Assembly: GCA_050084985.1 (NCBI GenBank)
Contig: JBITNC010000001.1
Span: 97,588,001 to 97,652,000, forward strand
Direction of reading: 5' to 3'
Length of the DNA: 64,000 nt
Origin: Nageia nagi
Taxonomy: Eukaryota > Pinophyta
Shown here one piece after another: positions 20,776 to 34,600 of this stretch. Under the pieces are notes generated by a model. The model was not told the origin of the DNA. It worked only from the letters and a program-made list of their open reading frames with translations, and did no database searches. The first letter of the stretch is position 1. Every line of letters starts with the position of its first letter. Made by a program: the position numbers and the translations under genes.

Positions 20776-23700
20776 AATTGTTGCGATACTAATTAGGATT
20801 TTAAAATACTAAATATAGGGAAAAGGTGGTTTTGGAGTAGATTTAGAATTGAAATAGAAGAACATAAAAATTCAAAGCAATATAATGGATTAAATATAAA
20901 ATCAAAATAAGAAATGCGCTATAAACCATTAAATCCTATATTCAAAATCATTAATTAATAATAATAAAAACCTAAATCTTGATATATAAATAAGATTAAT
21001 TATAAACATAAAAAATATAAATTCAAAAATAAATTTAAAAAAGAAATGAGCATTTATAAATATTTAAAATTAAAGGTTAATACCCTAGACAAAGATAAAG
21101 CAAAAAATAAAGGAAGCTAAGGTATATAATGAGACATCCTAAAATTTATAATATTTATACCAAAATATGAAGTTGATGCTGTAAAAAATTGATATAGATA
21201 TATTAAGGTGGTTGATGTATATAATATATTTATCATAAAATTTTAAAAAATATAGAAAAAACTTCAAATCTCTATTAATGGACTAAAAGTGATAAGTCTC
21301 TTCAATATCGTGGAAGAATGAACCCCTAAGGCACTAAAGAGTATAACCTTGTGCTATAAGGATAACTATAAAATATAAAATTATTTAATATAATAAATTA
21401 AAAGATTAAAATTTAATAAAGGGAAGTAGTAAATGGGTGTTTTAAGTCTATATACCCTAAGATTATCTGAGTTTAGGATCATACAATGAATAAGGCAATG
21501 AGAAGAAGCCAAGAGAATGTTGACTATAACAATCATATATTGCAACATTTGAGTCTTAGAATGAGTATAAGATGTAAGGATGGTGAAGATAATATTTAAA
21601 ATTATGAGCATAAAGTGTGATTAGAAGATAGAAAAAATATAGAAAATATAAAATGGTGTATGGATGCTGGCAAGAAGAACATTTGAAAGCATACGAGAAT
21701 AAGATCACAATTATGAGGATTATAATTACATACATTAAAAACTCATTATTATATTTAATATTCACCTTATGAATAATATTATTATTTATTAGTATCATAT
21801 TTGAAGTAATTCCTCTTGATCTTGGTAGATAGTAGAATAAATTTCATGGTCACACTTGGAGCTATTGACTTGCTCTAATGATAGGGGACAAATTCTTATT
21901 AACCAACCCTTTTCCCATATAATGTTCATACCTATATCAAATATTAGATTACTTTCTCCATAGTCTAACTAAACATACCAACTACTAATAATCATTCCTT
22001 CACTTAGTCAATACTACCAAGTTCTATATCCTAAGGTTATATTGCAAGCCTAAGCTACTATTATGATGACCATCTTTGTTGAACATACTAACATTAGGCT
22101 ATATCTGATTCAACCTCAATTCTTAAATTATCTTCATTATCAAAATCCCATATTGTTGATATATTTATGTCCCCTTTGAAACTTGCTCCATCCCTTGGTT
22201 AGAAATTGCATCTAATCCTCTTGCTAGAGGTGTTATACTTACTTTATTTCCATTTTGTTTAACACAACAACACTTTAACTCGAATACCTACTTGTACGAT
22301 GCCTACTTATTATTTATTTATTATGACCTCTCAATGAAATTCACTTGCCCAAGATATTCTCTAAATTATATTCTTGATGCACTACATAATCTCTATGTGA
22401 ATCATCTTAATGGTATGGCACATAGATGCTCTTCTTATACATGGTTATATTGACCCACATATAATTTATCAACATACTCATATACACAATCCCAAATATC
22501 CAACACATTAGCCTAACTTCAAGCCCAACTTATCACTTCTTAGCCATAAATTCTTATTGCCTAGTCATGCATAATAACACTTCTTGTTGATATAACTTAG
22601 GCTACCTTGGTCGAAAAAATTGTCCAACAATGTTGAGATTTATTAGGCTTGGTATATCTAAGACTAATTATTTTTCCTAATCTTATTCAACTTGAACTAC
22701 TACTAAATATATTTTTCTTTCCTTAGGTTGATTACTTGCATGTGATTGGTTTTAGATATGTCATTTAATTATCTCCAAGGTTGCTTGTATTTGCAACGTA
22801 TCTTACATAATATGTGTTAATAGTGGTGACTGATCCTAATGTGTTGTAGTTAAGAAAATAATCTAACTTGTTGAATTCAAGCTAAGAAAGAAAAAATATA
22901 TAATTACTTGAAAATAAATCTAAACTAGAAAGTGATTAAATTGTTGAAAAGAAATTAAAGCAATAAATTTTCAACAATCGAAATTACTTTAGAAAGAAGT
23001 AAATATAGTAATTAAATTGAATTCTAAAGGAAAGAACTTGAATGCAATATTACCAAAGTTGGTTTTAAATAAAATTCATAATTTCATAATATATAGTTAA
23101 CAAATATACATGAACAAATAGTGAGATGGAAACGTACTTACAATGAAAATGATGGAACAATAAGAATTATAATATCTAACAACAAATAAGAGGGAAAAAT
23201 CTTGCATAGATTAATGGTGTGGATGGATCTGTACCATCACCACTAATCACATCTTGATTTCTCTCTAACAAAAATTTAGATTTATATCAATAATAGATTT
23301 TATTCATGTAAAATACTAATACATATTAGAGGTTTTAATCATGAAAGCTTAATTTTTCTTTTTCTATATATTTTTTTATATCTCTCTATATTTTCTAGTT
23401 CTCTTAAATCTGAAGAAAGAACTAGTTTTTTACTATGGAGGGAATTAGAACAACATACTCTATTCGTTTCTCTTTGATAGTATGCATTTTATATTTAATA
23501 AAAGAATTAAATTCATTGTCAAGGATATTGAGAAAATAAGTCTCTAATTAATTTACTAACAAATTATATGTAAAGATAATTCCAAAGTTTATACTAACTA
23601 CTATGCGATAAGGATAATTAAGAAATAATAGATTTTGAGTTCAAGTGTAACATTTATGGGACATGAACAGTCCATGTGGCTACTTATTTCTTCTACTCAT

Positions 23701-23914
23701 TCAAATTTGTTATGGTGTTACAATAAAAGAAATGAGGAATTTCATGAGAAAATGGTAGATCCGATCATGAATGCAATGCCTACACATCCCATCCCAATGT
23801 ACACAACTCTCCTACACATTCTCACCACTACCTTCATATCCATATCCTTCTTCATCACCATGGCCTGCAACATCACCCCCACCACCCCCATCGAACAGAA
23901 GAAATTCAATGTGT

Positions 23915-24020
23915 TTTCCACCACAAATACCTTGAAGCCCACACTTTCTAATGCTCCTTAAGGAGTTTTTGCCACCACAAATAGAAACTCAACATGTTTG
24001 CCACCACAAATACCTTGAAT
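23915..24020. repeat. Direct repeats of a CCACCACAAAT word
   Basis: CCACCACAAATACCTTGAA occurs near 23,919 and again near 24,001, and a shorter CCACCACAAATA lies between at about 23,970. Part of a small local duplication. Confidence 0.7.
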
Positions 24021-24039
24021 CTTTCACCTCTTCATACCC

Positions 24040-24072
24040 AAACTCCTTAAGCTCGTTATGCTTAAGGAGTTT
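24040..24072. repeat. Perfect 13 bp inverted repeat
   Basis: AAACTCCTTAAGC, a seven-base loop, then GCTTAAGGAGTTT. The same core (CTCCTTAAGGAG) also occurs loop-less about 90 bp upstream near 23,955, so the motif has been copied locally. Confidence 0.75.
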
Positions 24073-25515
24073 TAATCTACCCTTTTCTCTTCAACTAAAA
24101 AACAAGCATTCTCACATAATAGTAATGAATAAAACTTTGAATGCTTAATACTTTATGATATTTAAATTGTTTACAAAATAATAAAATATTATTAGTAATT
24201 TAAGTCACAAATTAAACATAAATAAAAAAGACTTATTATGATTTAACATAGATAAAAGATTAAAATTTTGTTATTGAATTCTTTTGATCTTGAAGGATTT
24301 AAATACTATGGTCTATTTAATTACCAAGGTATGTATATTTTAATTTTAAAAATAAAATATCAAAATTTTGATGTGAAAACATATATGTAATGATAGATTA
24401 CATCAAATAAATGAAATGAAATGAAATATTATCAATGTCCATGATGGATCAAAAGTGACCCAAAGAAGTAGGAAAATAGGATAGTAAAAACTATAATTAG
24501 GTGGTCTAAAAATGTCTAGTGAAAGAGAAAATAGAAAATAAATACAAATAGTGTAAAACATGCTATGCAAATATGAAAGATCATCCAAAATTAATCTCCT
24601 TTAACATTAGATATAGATGAATCATTGCTGAAAAAATTATTGATTTTTCTTAATTTGTCTCTAGTTTGGAGTCTTAAAAGTTCCACTAGTACATTGTCTA
24701 GTTACCATGCTAGTGTATAAATGATTTGATTCTTGTCATTTTTTGGCCAACTCCTATATCCACCCTTAGTCTATCAAAATTGGTGAAGTATTTTGTGATA
24801 AGTTGAGATTGTGGAGGATGAGAGGCACTTAAATGAGAGCTCTACTGCTGACAAAAATGGATTGCTTATTTGATATGAAGTCTAAGATAATATTGATCCT
24901 TATAACAAAAAAATATTAATATAGAGTGTGACTCAATTTTTAAGAGACAATAAAATTTGCATATAATCTCATAGTATATCAAATAATGGAACATAAAATA
25001 ATGTAGAGTTTCTACTTCTCCTAAGAAATAAAAAATACATATCCTCTCCTCTCTTAGTATATGGTGATATGATCTAACCCAAAGCTGACGGGAGCATACT
25101 CAAAGCTACCTAATGGAGATTTGTATGCCATTTATCATAAATTGTTGGAGGTAGTGAGGAGACACTATCTGACAATATTGGATATGGAGAAAATGCTCAT
25201 GATAAAAGCATAGTTTGAAAGAGGGGTGAGTAATAAGAGATATCCAAGTGCAATGGATATAATAGAGAGTGATGTCTTTTCAGATCTCATGACGTATATT
25301 TTCCTTCTTATTCCATGATGGTAGCTGAGGAATGCCAAGGGAGTAAGGATGAATTTTATAAATATGAATCTAAATACTTTATAGAAGTATAAATACTTCA
25401 TAATACCACTCCCTCTGTCTCACCTAACATTCAAAGAAAGGATCATTGAAGAGCATAAAGCAAGGTAAGAGTTCTTTATACACCCATAAGGAGTATCTTC
25501 CAAAGTGCAAAGCCT

Positions 25516-25582
25516 ATGAAGGTATGTAATGATCTTCAAGCTAATCTGTAGTCGAATAGATGAAGGTATGTAATGATCTTCA
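25516..25582. repeat. 23 bp direct repeat, period 44
   Basis: ATGAAGGTATGTAATGATCT followed by TCA occurs at 25,516-25,538 and again, identical, at 25,560-25,582. It lies immediately before macro-repeat unit I. Confidence 0.85.
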
Positions 25583-27430
25583 TGGTATGTGAGAGATTTC
25601 AATGAAATAAAGTATTGCTAGAAAAAAAAAGAATATTAGATTAAAAGAATTGATATTTCTCAAGATCCTAAAAGTGTTAGAACTTTGAGGGTTATTAGGT
25701 TTTAAAGCTACAAAACTATAAGATCATGCTACAATACCATGTAAAAGTTTTGAAGTTCATCATAATATAATGATAGCAAATAAAAGCATTAAGTAATGAT
25801 AATATATTGGCCTTGAAATGCACATCAATCTACAAGCACTGATAAGCAACCTTGAACATTTATGAACTCCAAAATAATCTTTAATTCCTTAATTAAAGGA
25901 TTTGAAGAATTAGATAATCTCTACTAATGTGAAGAATTTTCTAAAGCTATGTTGAATTTTGATGATGCTTCAATATTCTAGTGAACTCCTTTGTTGGCAT
26001 GGAATACGAGAATATAATAAGGTGAATATTGACATGGTCATCCAGATTATACAACATAAAATTTTATGATTTTAATTTGGTTGGATATATAAATATACCT
26101 TTCCAATGAGTACTCTCTTGTCTCAAATAGATCTATGGATCTCTTGTAATCTAAAATTTAATTTGAGTTACTAAAACTATCAAAAATTATGGTGATAAAG
26201 GAGATATGACCACCAATGTTAATGTAGATACCTATTCATCTTAATTAAATTCACAAATAGATACCTTGCAATATACAGTTGTAAATTAATCAAAGAGACC
26301 TTTATAATGGTGTATCCTATAACCAAAATGGATGAGTAGCACTCTAGTGAATTGTATCTAAAGTTGATGTCATCAATATGATTTCTAATAATCAAATTGG
26401 AGTTTTTTAAATATGTAACTTTGACATTTTTGAAGAAAATTTTATGTTATATATGGTTATAAAATTGGAGGAACAAACTTTTTAATGATCAAATACACAT
26501 AAAACATATAACAAAGGAACTTTAATGATAAGATAACTTAATCGCTAAAGTTTTCAATAGTTGATAGAATGCATATAAGGGTAAAATGAGTATTATGTAA
26601 CTTTTGTATTTGTCATAGGATATAAAAAGTGTTATAAATGGTTAGAAATAGGAAATTTTTTACTTTATAATGATTCAAGAATCAAATCTAAACAATTGAT
26701 AAATCTCTAACAACTTTTAGTGAAATGAAGGAAGGTATTAATTAGGGAATTGCATATACTAAGTTGACTATGTATTAAAACATATAGACAAAGGGTGGAA
26801 GACCTCTTATGAGTATGGGGTGTAATTTATTATTAGAAAGAAAAAATAAGGGCATTCCAAATATGAAATACTTATGATGAAATGATGTGCAAATATAAAG
26901 AAAAGACCCTCAAAAGCTTACTAGTTTTTCTATTGGAAAACATAATGAATATATTTTTCATAGATGATAAAACACATAGAATAAATTGAAAGGAAAATAT
27001 AGTCAATAAATATCAAACTAAAATTTAATTCTCTGTATTTCTCTAAATAAACTATTATATACTTCATGCTTTACAAATTACAATATGGGTGGGTATTCAC
27101 ATACAATATATGTTGGTTTACTGAATCTATGGTATTCAACATTACCATACACTAAAGACATATGCTATGATATTCAGTGGGATTAATGAGTTCATGCACC
27201 ACTTTAGTTATAATGTTGAACTGAATATAATAGTTAGGTAGATATCAAGGATCCCTAATAATTCCATGAAAGATTAGATATTTACAAAGATTTTCTCTTG
27301 CAGTCTGCATAAGTGAATCAAAATTGACTCATTTATGAACCTCATGGGATCATTTACAATTGGGATTATTTATAGATTGCATCGATGTAAGATAACAAAT
27401 AAGTTATCTACAAGAGAGAGATAGGTGATG

Positions 27431-27600
27431 ACATGGGGCACTCACAAAATAATATTAGGTAAGCATGCACACCATAAGGTACTCACAAAATAATGTTAGG
27501 TTACAAGCACACCATGGGGCAACTCATGAAATAATATTGGGTAAGCATGCACACCATAGGGAACTCAAAAAATAATGTTGGGTATGCATGCATCTCACTC
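27431..27600. repeat. 42 bp tandem repeat, about four copies (unit I)
   Basis: Repeated pattern CATGGGGCACTCACAAAATA, ATGTTAGGTAAGCATGCACAC with small changes. Unit II has the counterpart at 41,241-41,410. Unit IV begins just to the right of the position this repeat would occupy. Confidence 0.85.
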
Positions 27601-30600
27601 AATACCACATTGCCATAGGTAGATGAGGATCTCTATAAGAAAGAATATATGATAGCAATAATAATAAGTTAGTAGACCTTTCCATATATAAAGTAGATAT
27701 CTTCATAAGCTAAGTAGATGCATGAAGAAGAACATAGAGTTGTTGGAGGATTAATGATACTACAAAAGGGTTAATATAGGTGTTGGAGTGTTGAATATTA
27801 GATGTTGTGGTTGAAAAGTGAATGGTGATCATTCTTATCCACTTGAAGGAGATTTGTATAGTAAATTTGCTAAACATCTTTTTTTATACTACAACAAGAA
27901 GGAGTATATGTAAACATAAATATCTTTATCAATACATTGTAATTTAAAAAGGAGGGTTGAGAGGACATATATATTTCATGCATGTGCCCTCACCCATAAA
28001 AATCTTCATGAGGTTAGGAACTTGAAGATAATAGATGACATTTTTAGATTTTTTGCATGAGTTTTAGATGCCCTCTTTTATGATTTATCTACAATATAAG
28101 CATATTAAACGGTGGATATGATATTTCAGGTGGTTTGAATGGTGGGATGATGCCCTTATTTATGATTTATTAATGAATTAGGTGTATTAAATATTAGAAA
28201 ATGCATTTGTGGTGAGGAATTAGTTATAATAGGTATCTACCCCATCCCCAAAGTAATCTTTGATAATTAGGCATTGAAATTTGTAGGAAATAGTTAGGGT
28301 CCTATATTTGCCAAGTGAAATGATAAATGGCATGAGGAAGGTTGATTCAATCCTAACATAGGGCTCCCTCACCCTCATATAGTTGTTTGGATTTAATTAG
28401 GTGATTCAATAGTTGAAACATTATAGGAGATGGTTGGATGCTTGTCCTAGCCACAAAAAATGATAAATGGGTAGTAGGAGAAGGAATCATTATACCCGAT
28501 AGGTATTATTGGTTCTAGTGGTGATGTTAAGTGAAGTTATGAATTTTGAATGATCTTATTACTTTGTAGATTATAATTCATGGTGATATTTTCATGTTTT
28601 GACAAAATCTTGAAGTTTATTTTTATTTCTTTTTGGCTACATACAGGTGATGGTTGGTTACCAAAAAGCATTGTAATAGGTTTGGAGATATTGTTAAAAC
28701 CCTAAAGATCCATTTGGTTGCATGGATAAATTTGAGCTACATACATGGAATGGTTGGGTAAGAAAATAATTTTTATCCATATAATAAATTTGAGAGCCTA
28801 TCTAAAAAACTCCATTTTGATCAATCTATGGACAACCACCTATTAGAGCAATCTAATAGGGATGTGAACCTCCAACTCCGTATTTATAACTTGCAAGGAA
28901 ATAGAAAGGAGTGAATTCCAACTCATAGCAATAATATAATCATTTTTATATTCAAGATAATTTAAAATGTATGAACCATAGTAAATAATATTGCATTTAA
29001 TATAGCACATGGCATTGCATCATAATATCAACTTTATCTTGAAATTTGTAATATTGCTTTTAATACTTTTAAAAAAATCTAAAATATGATTTATTAAATA
29101 AATAATAAATCATTTGTAGGTGTCTACATTTCCCCCCTCTTTGGATATGAAATGAAAAGCATTGAAATTGCATAATTTAAAGAATTTTAGAGAAGTGAAA
29201 AATTTTCAAAGTCAAAGTAGGCTTCCCTTTCACAATTCATTTGCTAAGTATGATATCTCATTTGCACCATTTTGGTTTATAATTTCCACTTGCTTTCCAC
29301 TTCTATATATAATCAGATCAAAATGATAGCAAGTGTGTAAAGTGTATTTTTAGGTACCATGTAGGTCCTAATATTCAAGATAATATATGGAAACAAATGA
29401 AATAATACCCATATAGATCATATCCATGATAATGGTATTCAAGTTAAAAAGAGCAAGGATGAAATTAATATAATATTACCTTGTAAACTACTATTATTGT
29501 AGCTCATAATCTAGAACCATTTAATTGATGAGGTATTTGATATGCCCCAAGATTTTTTAGTCTTTTTATCAGATTGCCTTGCAATTTTGTAGAAATTATG
29601 CTCATGGGGTGACCATGACTTAGAGCTTTTGAAACACTATTAATAAGATATGTATTCTTTAAAGAAAATAGTCAATAGGAGAAACATATGCATTATTATT
29701 TTTATTTGCCTAAAATTTAGAGATGTAGTGCCTTTATTTAGAATATAATACTATTTTCATGATACTAACATCCTTAATTCAATTTATAGCACGTCATGGG
29801 CACATTGATTATCATGGAATTAGCAAAAATTTTGTTTGATAAATTTGATAGTTGTTATCATTACAGGGCATTATTGTGAAAAAATGGCATTTTCATATTG
29901 AGTTCATGAAAAACATAAACCATAAATAATAAATTAACAAACCTCATAAATGAATATGTCTTTTTGAGTACATGTGAAATAAGTTATCACACGCTTAACT
30001 TTTGATCATCAATGAGCTATAAGAAATCAAATTAACACTAAATCATATGTAGTAACAAGTGCACTGATAACATGAAAATAGTCAAATTTAGGGTGTAGAT
30101 GATTTGAAATCTAGAGAATATAATCTCATGCAAATAACAAAATATGATCATCGCAACTAAGGCATAACAAATCTAAGGTTAATTCATGATGCATAAAGAC
30201 ATAGTTTTAGTTATGGTGCATTCCTTGGACTTGCTTGCATGTGGAATATTTTGCTTTGATCTTCATTTATAGATGCATTTATTCAATAGATATACACCTT
30301 TTACATTGATGTGAGATTTTTCATTCTATAGAATGTATCATTGATTTTCCTTAATTGTGATTCAAATATTTAGATACTAATGTTTATTTAATGTTCAAAG
30401 CATGTATATTTATATTTTAAGAATAAAATATCATAAATTTTATTTGAAAATTTATGCAATGATGATAACATCAAATAGAAAATTGTATGCATCTCATTGA
30501 ATATCTTGACAAGGATGGGATTTATCATCATACATAAGTGTTCTTGTACAATGAGATGTTCATTAGATGAGCTTTCCTGAATCAATTACCTCCATTGCGA

Positions 30601-31002
30601 ACATTGATAAAGCATGATGAGCATGATGCTAATAAATAATATCATATACAATATAAAATTTAACCTTGAAGGTAAGTCAAAACAAGAAAAATGTATTAAA
30701 AAAGATGGAGCAAAGCCTGGAGGAGGATAATGCATGTGATATGAATAAGTCAAGAGATTCCCTAGTGAGGATTGAGAAGATTGATGGGAAGCTATGTGAG
30801 CAAAGTGGCAGAGGAGGAGGTGTGAGTCAAGTAACAAAGAGAATCAAGAATGGAGGTTTGAATCCAAAAATATATTTAAGAAGGAAAATAAATGCAATTT
30901 ATTCAATGGAAAGGATGTATTGAATATAAATAAAAATGTTGTAGGCCTCAATCAAAGGATTTGCACTCATATTATGGCTATTATTATGCTTAGGGTTAAT
31001 AT

Positions 31003-31605
31003 TGGAGAAAATGATTTTTATATAGATCTTATTGAACATGGAAAATGAACACTTATATGTAAAACAAGAGGAAGAAGATCATGCTTGATAGACCTTAAAG
31101 CATTTATCCATAAGAAATGGTCTGCATCTTGTCAGGTAACTTTATTACCCAATAAGTTTTTCTCTATTTATTTCTTAGACTTAGAAAATAGAAATTATGT
31201 ATGGAAATATCGCTTTGATTGGTTTTTTGTATAAAGGAGGATTTATATGAGAGAATAGTCTACTTATTTTGATTCCTTCTTTGAAAATATCTATTTACAT
31301 TTAGTCTAGGTAATTATGTATGCCCTTCTAATTGAATTATGGGGATTGAAATTTTTTATTAAAATTGGTAATACACTTGGCTCTTATTGATACATAAATA
31401 AACTTACAAAAGAAAATTTGATAAGTAGAATCAACATTAGTAAAGCTAGATTAGTCATTTTGATGGACTCAGAAGATCCCTAGTAAAAAAATATTACTCT
31501 ATCTTTTCTAAAAGGGGTATGGAACCAAAAAAATTGAATATGAAAATTTCACACTCTTTTTCTTTGACTACTAATAAGAAGGTCAAAAAATAAAGAATTA
31601 TTCTT
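31003..31605 (+). pseudogene. DUF4283 (LINE ORF1-like) relic in unit I
   Basis: One frame reads GENDFYIDLIEHGK, stop, TLICKTRGRRSCLIDLKAFI, then FFSIYFLDLENRNYVWKYR, IYMRE followed by a stop where Trp is usual, and STYFDSFF. A LHLV-stop-VIMYALLIELWG segment and FFIKIGNTLGSY follow. These are the DUF4283 strands in order (LIC..G, fFlidF..edrnyV, MRpWspnFdP, lPlElWd, IGntLG). Stops fall at 31,232, 31,256 and 31,307, among others. No endonuclease or RT follows. A 85-codon open stretch at 30,666-30,923 just upstream may be the N-terminal part of the same ORF1. Confidence 0.75.
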
Positions 31606-34600
31606 GTGAATATACCAGCATGAGCCACCCATCATGGCCTATCTCAAATTGGAGTAATACTTGATATTAGCATAGGCAATATAGACCACTCTTATAGATA
31701 TGATAATGAATTCTACTCTAAGTACACCTAACTATCAACTCCTTAGTTATAGTCTACCTGAGGCATTATATCCTTTAGGATATAACCCGATCTATCGGGA
31801 TACCAAGGTCCTAGTCCATTATGACACTAGGCTTGCTTAACCATACATCATCATAGGATTCCAAAGGATCCCTAGCTCACCATCCAACCTTAGAATATCC
31901 ATTGAGTCATCACTATGGTAACCCCTGAGCACTTCGAGTAATTGTCCCATCTAATTCAACCATCAAAATGGTTTCTTGTAAGCTATGCCAACCATGGTTC
32001 CTCTAATATGGTATTTTGTACCATGATGATGGTTAACATGGTCCAAGAGGTTACTCTCTTCCCACTCACACCACCATGAGAGGGTACCCTATCATATTCT
32101 CCCCCACTTTAGAAATGGATGGTATCTTGACATTAGACAAACCTAGTCATAGATGACACATAGAATTCTTAGAGGAGATAATGAACCTAAAGAAGGATCT
32201 TCACTACCCTCTTGGAGTTTCAACCTTGAAGGTTGCATCCATCACTACCTCATAAGTGGATTTGTATGAAACAAAATGATAACAAACACCTAATGAAGTC
32301 AATTTTGAATGTTAATATTACATATCTCAAGAGAACTTTCAGAGTAACAATTACATAATCAAAACATGGTTCACATTAGATGCACTAATAATGGCTATTT
32401 TTATATGTGATGATAGCATTTATGTTCCTACCACTAACCATAATATGCATGCCTTAAGTGGTACCACCTCATGTTTTATTCTACATAGCACATCATGTAT
32501 AGGCACAATCTAGCTTCTCGTAATTCAACTCAAGTAACTCAAAAACCTTGTCAAGCATGGATCTTAATTGAATTGAGATAGGATCTTGAACCACTTATGA
32601 GAATACTAAGCATGAGGTCCCAAAGGATTTGGCCTCATATGCTAAATACTAAACATCTGACATCATCCTCTTGGAGACTTAATTAGCAACACCAAAGAGG
32701 AACACTTAACTATCCTTTTGAAGTACACTTCAGATTGCCCTAGTTTTATCCACCACAAAACTAAGTCATTTTTATCCATATGATAAATTTTGATCCTAAA
32801 AACTTAAACATAACCCTAAACATCCATTATCTCAAAGGTTTGGATCACAGTAGTACACACTACAACCAACACTCTTCTCATCATACCCAAAATCCCACTA
32901 GTGAACTCACATAATAAGTAAATTCATTATAATTAGCTAGTTTGATTATGCTTTAGTGGGTTGGTTTATTTTTTTAGTATAAGGTCCATTTTATCTTAAT
33001 TAATCCACATGTACATTCCCATGTGGTCATGAGGGTGCATTAAAATTAATAAGGCATTTATGTCCCATACCATGTAGCCTTTGGTTAGTTTTGAGTAGTA
33101 AGTTAGATACACATAAAAGTTTAGTAAAAGGAAAGATACCATCAAACATTCAACATATGAAAGGGTGTGGGAATGTAAATTGACACTTTTCATGTAGGTG
33201 TCTTCACACCTCACTTATCCTAACTCCCCTATCCATAACCTAGACATACAAAGCTAGAGCGAATTCCCTCAATTTCTAGCATCTAGCACCAAGAAGGAAT
33301 TTAGGAATAAGAAGCATAGCAAAATCCTTAGGAGTTCTATGAAAAGCAGTTTAAATATTTCTATTTTTTAAATCATTCATTTACAATAGTCCCTACCAAC
33401 ATAGAAAGGTCACCAAATCATTTAATACAGGTGATTACAATATACCTTATCAAGGTTGTTCCATACAATATAGATAGGTTCTACAAATTGAAACTTATGC
33501 ATACACATAATAAATGTCTACTACATAAACCACTATACCAAGAAGATACTCTACCATTGAAACTCTTGATAAGGGGAATGTATCATCAAAGGTCCTAAGG
33601 TCTAACACTGCCTCAAGCCAAATTACCTAACTCATCAATACAAATCTTTTTAGAACCATTGGGTTATCAATTTATATATTTCATTTATAACATAAATATC
33701 ACATATATTTTACTCATTATCACCCAATATAGATATTCCTCAAGGGATCCCTCATAGAAAATGTGTAGAAAATATATTCAAACTTTGGTGTACCATTAGG
33801 CTCTTGCCAACTATTTTACTGCTTAATCAAAAGACATTTGCTTATTTTTCCATCATTTTGATATAACTTACTGAATATGTATAATTTTATTCTTATCCAC
33901 CTATGAAAAGATATATTTATTAAAAATCTAAAAAGATTCAACCATGACTAGTACATAGGAATGATTTGAACTTAATAGATTTTATCTTAATAGGAGCATA
34001 CTCCAAACATTCTATCCTCTACATAGTTATCATCACCAATCCCTAATAACATGGGCACATACCAAGTTAATAAGACGTTTAAAGGCCTCTTCAAGGTACT
34101 CATAACCTACAACATCATAAAAACCTACTAATTATATAAAATTTACTGCATATTATCCATAAGAAAATAAAATTTGAGATCAAGCTTATGAATCAAGGTT
34201 TCTTAGGTCTCCATGATTCATAATTTTATGGTGGGTGCCTTAAATGATAACCATAACTAAGGGTGTATTTTAGCCCCTGCATAATCTATTTTTATGGTAG
34301 GCATCTGAATGATAACCATGTACAAGGGCTCATGCTTGCATCAACATCATCCAATATTTTTTGGTAGGTGCCTTAAATGATAAAATAAACTAAGAGAACA
34401 TGTTGACCATGAACATTACCTAAAATTTATAGTAGGATATAATAACAAAAATCAAAACGAAAGGGCTAATGTTGGCCACTCAAACCACCCCACCATACCA
34501 TCAATTACTCATTTGCTTATGCAAACCTAAGCTTTTATGTAAGATGCCTACTATTTCACATTGATAATCGTGTCGTCAAGGGATAGCATTAGATTTTATG

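Larger units (their letters stand above)
19776..25584. other. Very AT-rich intergenic DNA, no gene supported
   Basis: From the end of LINE-B the sequence becomes markedly richer in A and T, with stops in every frame and only short chance ORFs (such as 21,381-21,798 on the minus strand and 23,635-24,148 on the plus strand). A few small hairpins and direct repeats are listed separately. No conserved protein motif, tRNA or rRNA was seen. Confidence 0.6.

Noticed and set aside
25675-25700. TGTTAGAACTTTGAGGG as a proven 5' LTR start
   Set aside because: Homology between copies extends upstream of it, and no matching CA end with primer-binding site was found, so it is mentioned only as a possibility.
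27431-27600. Array of short spaced repeats resembling CRISPR
   Set aside because: Units are diverged, lack unique spacers of constant length and sit in plant repeat DNA.
32996-33214. 72-codon minus-strand ORF, also open at 46,779-46,997 with five changes, considered a conserved gene
   Set aside because: About five of seven base differences change the protein, so there is no sign of selection; conservation follows from the repeat itself.
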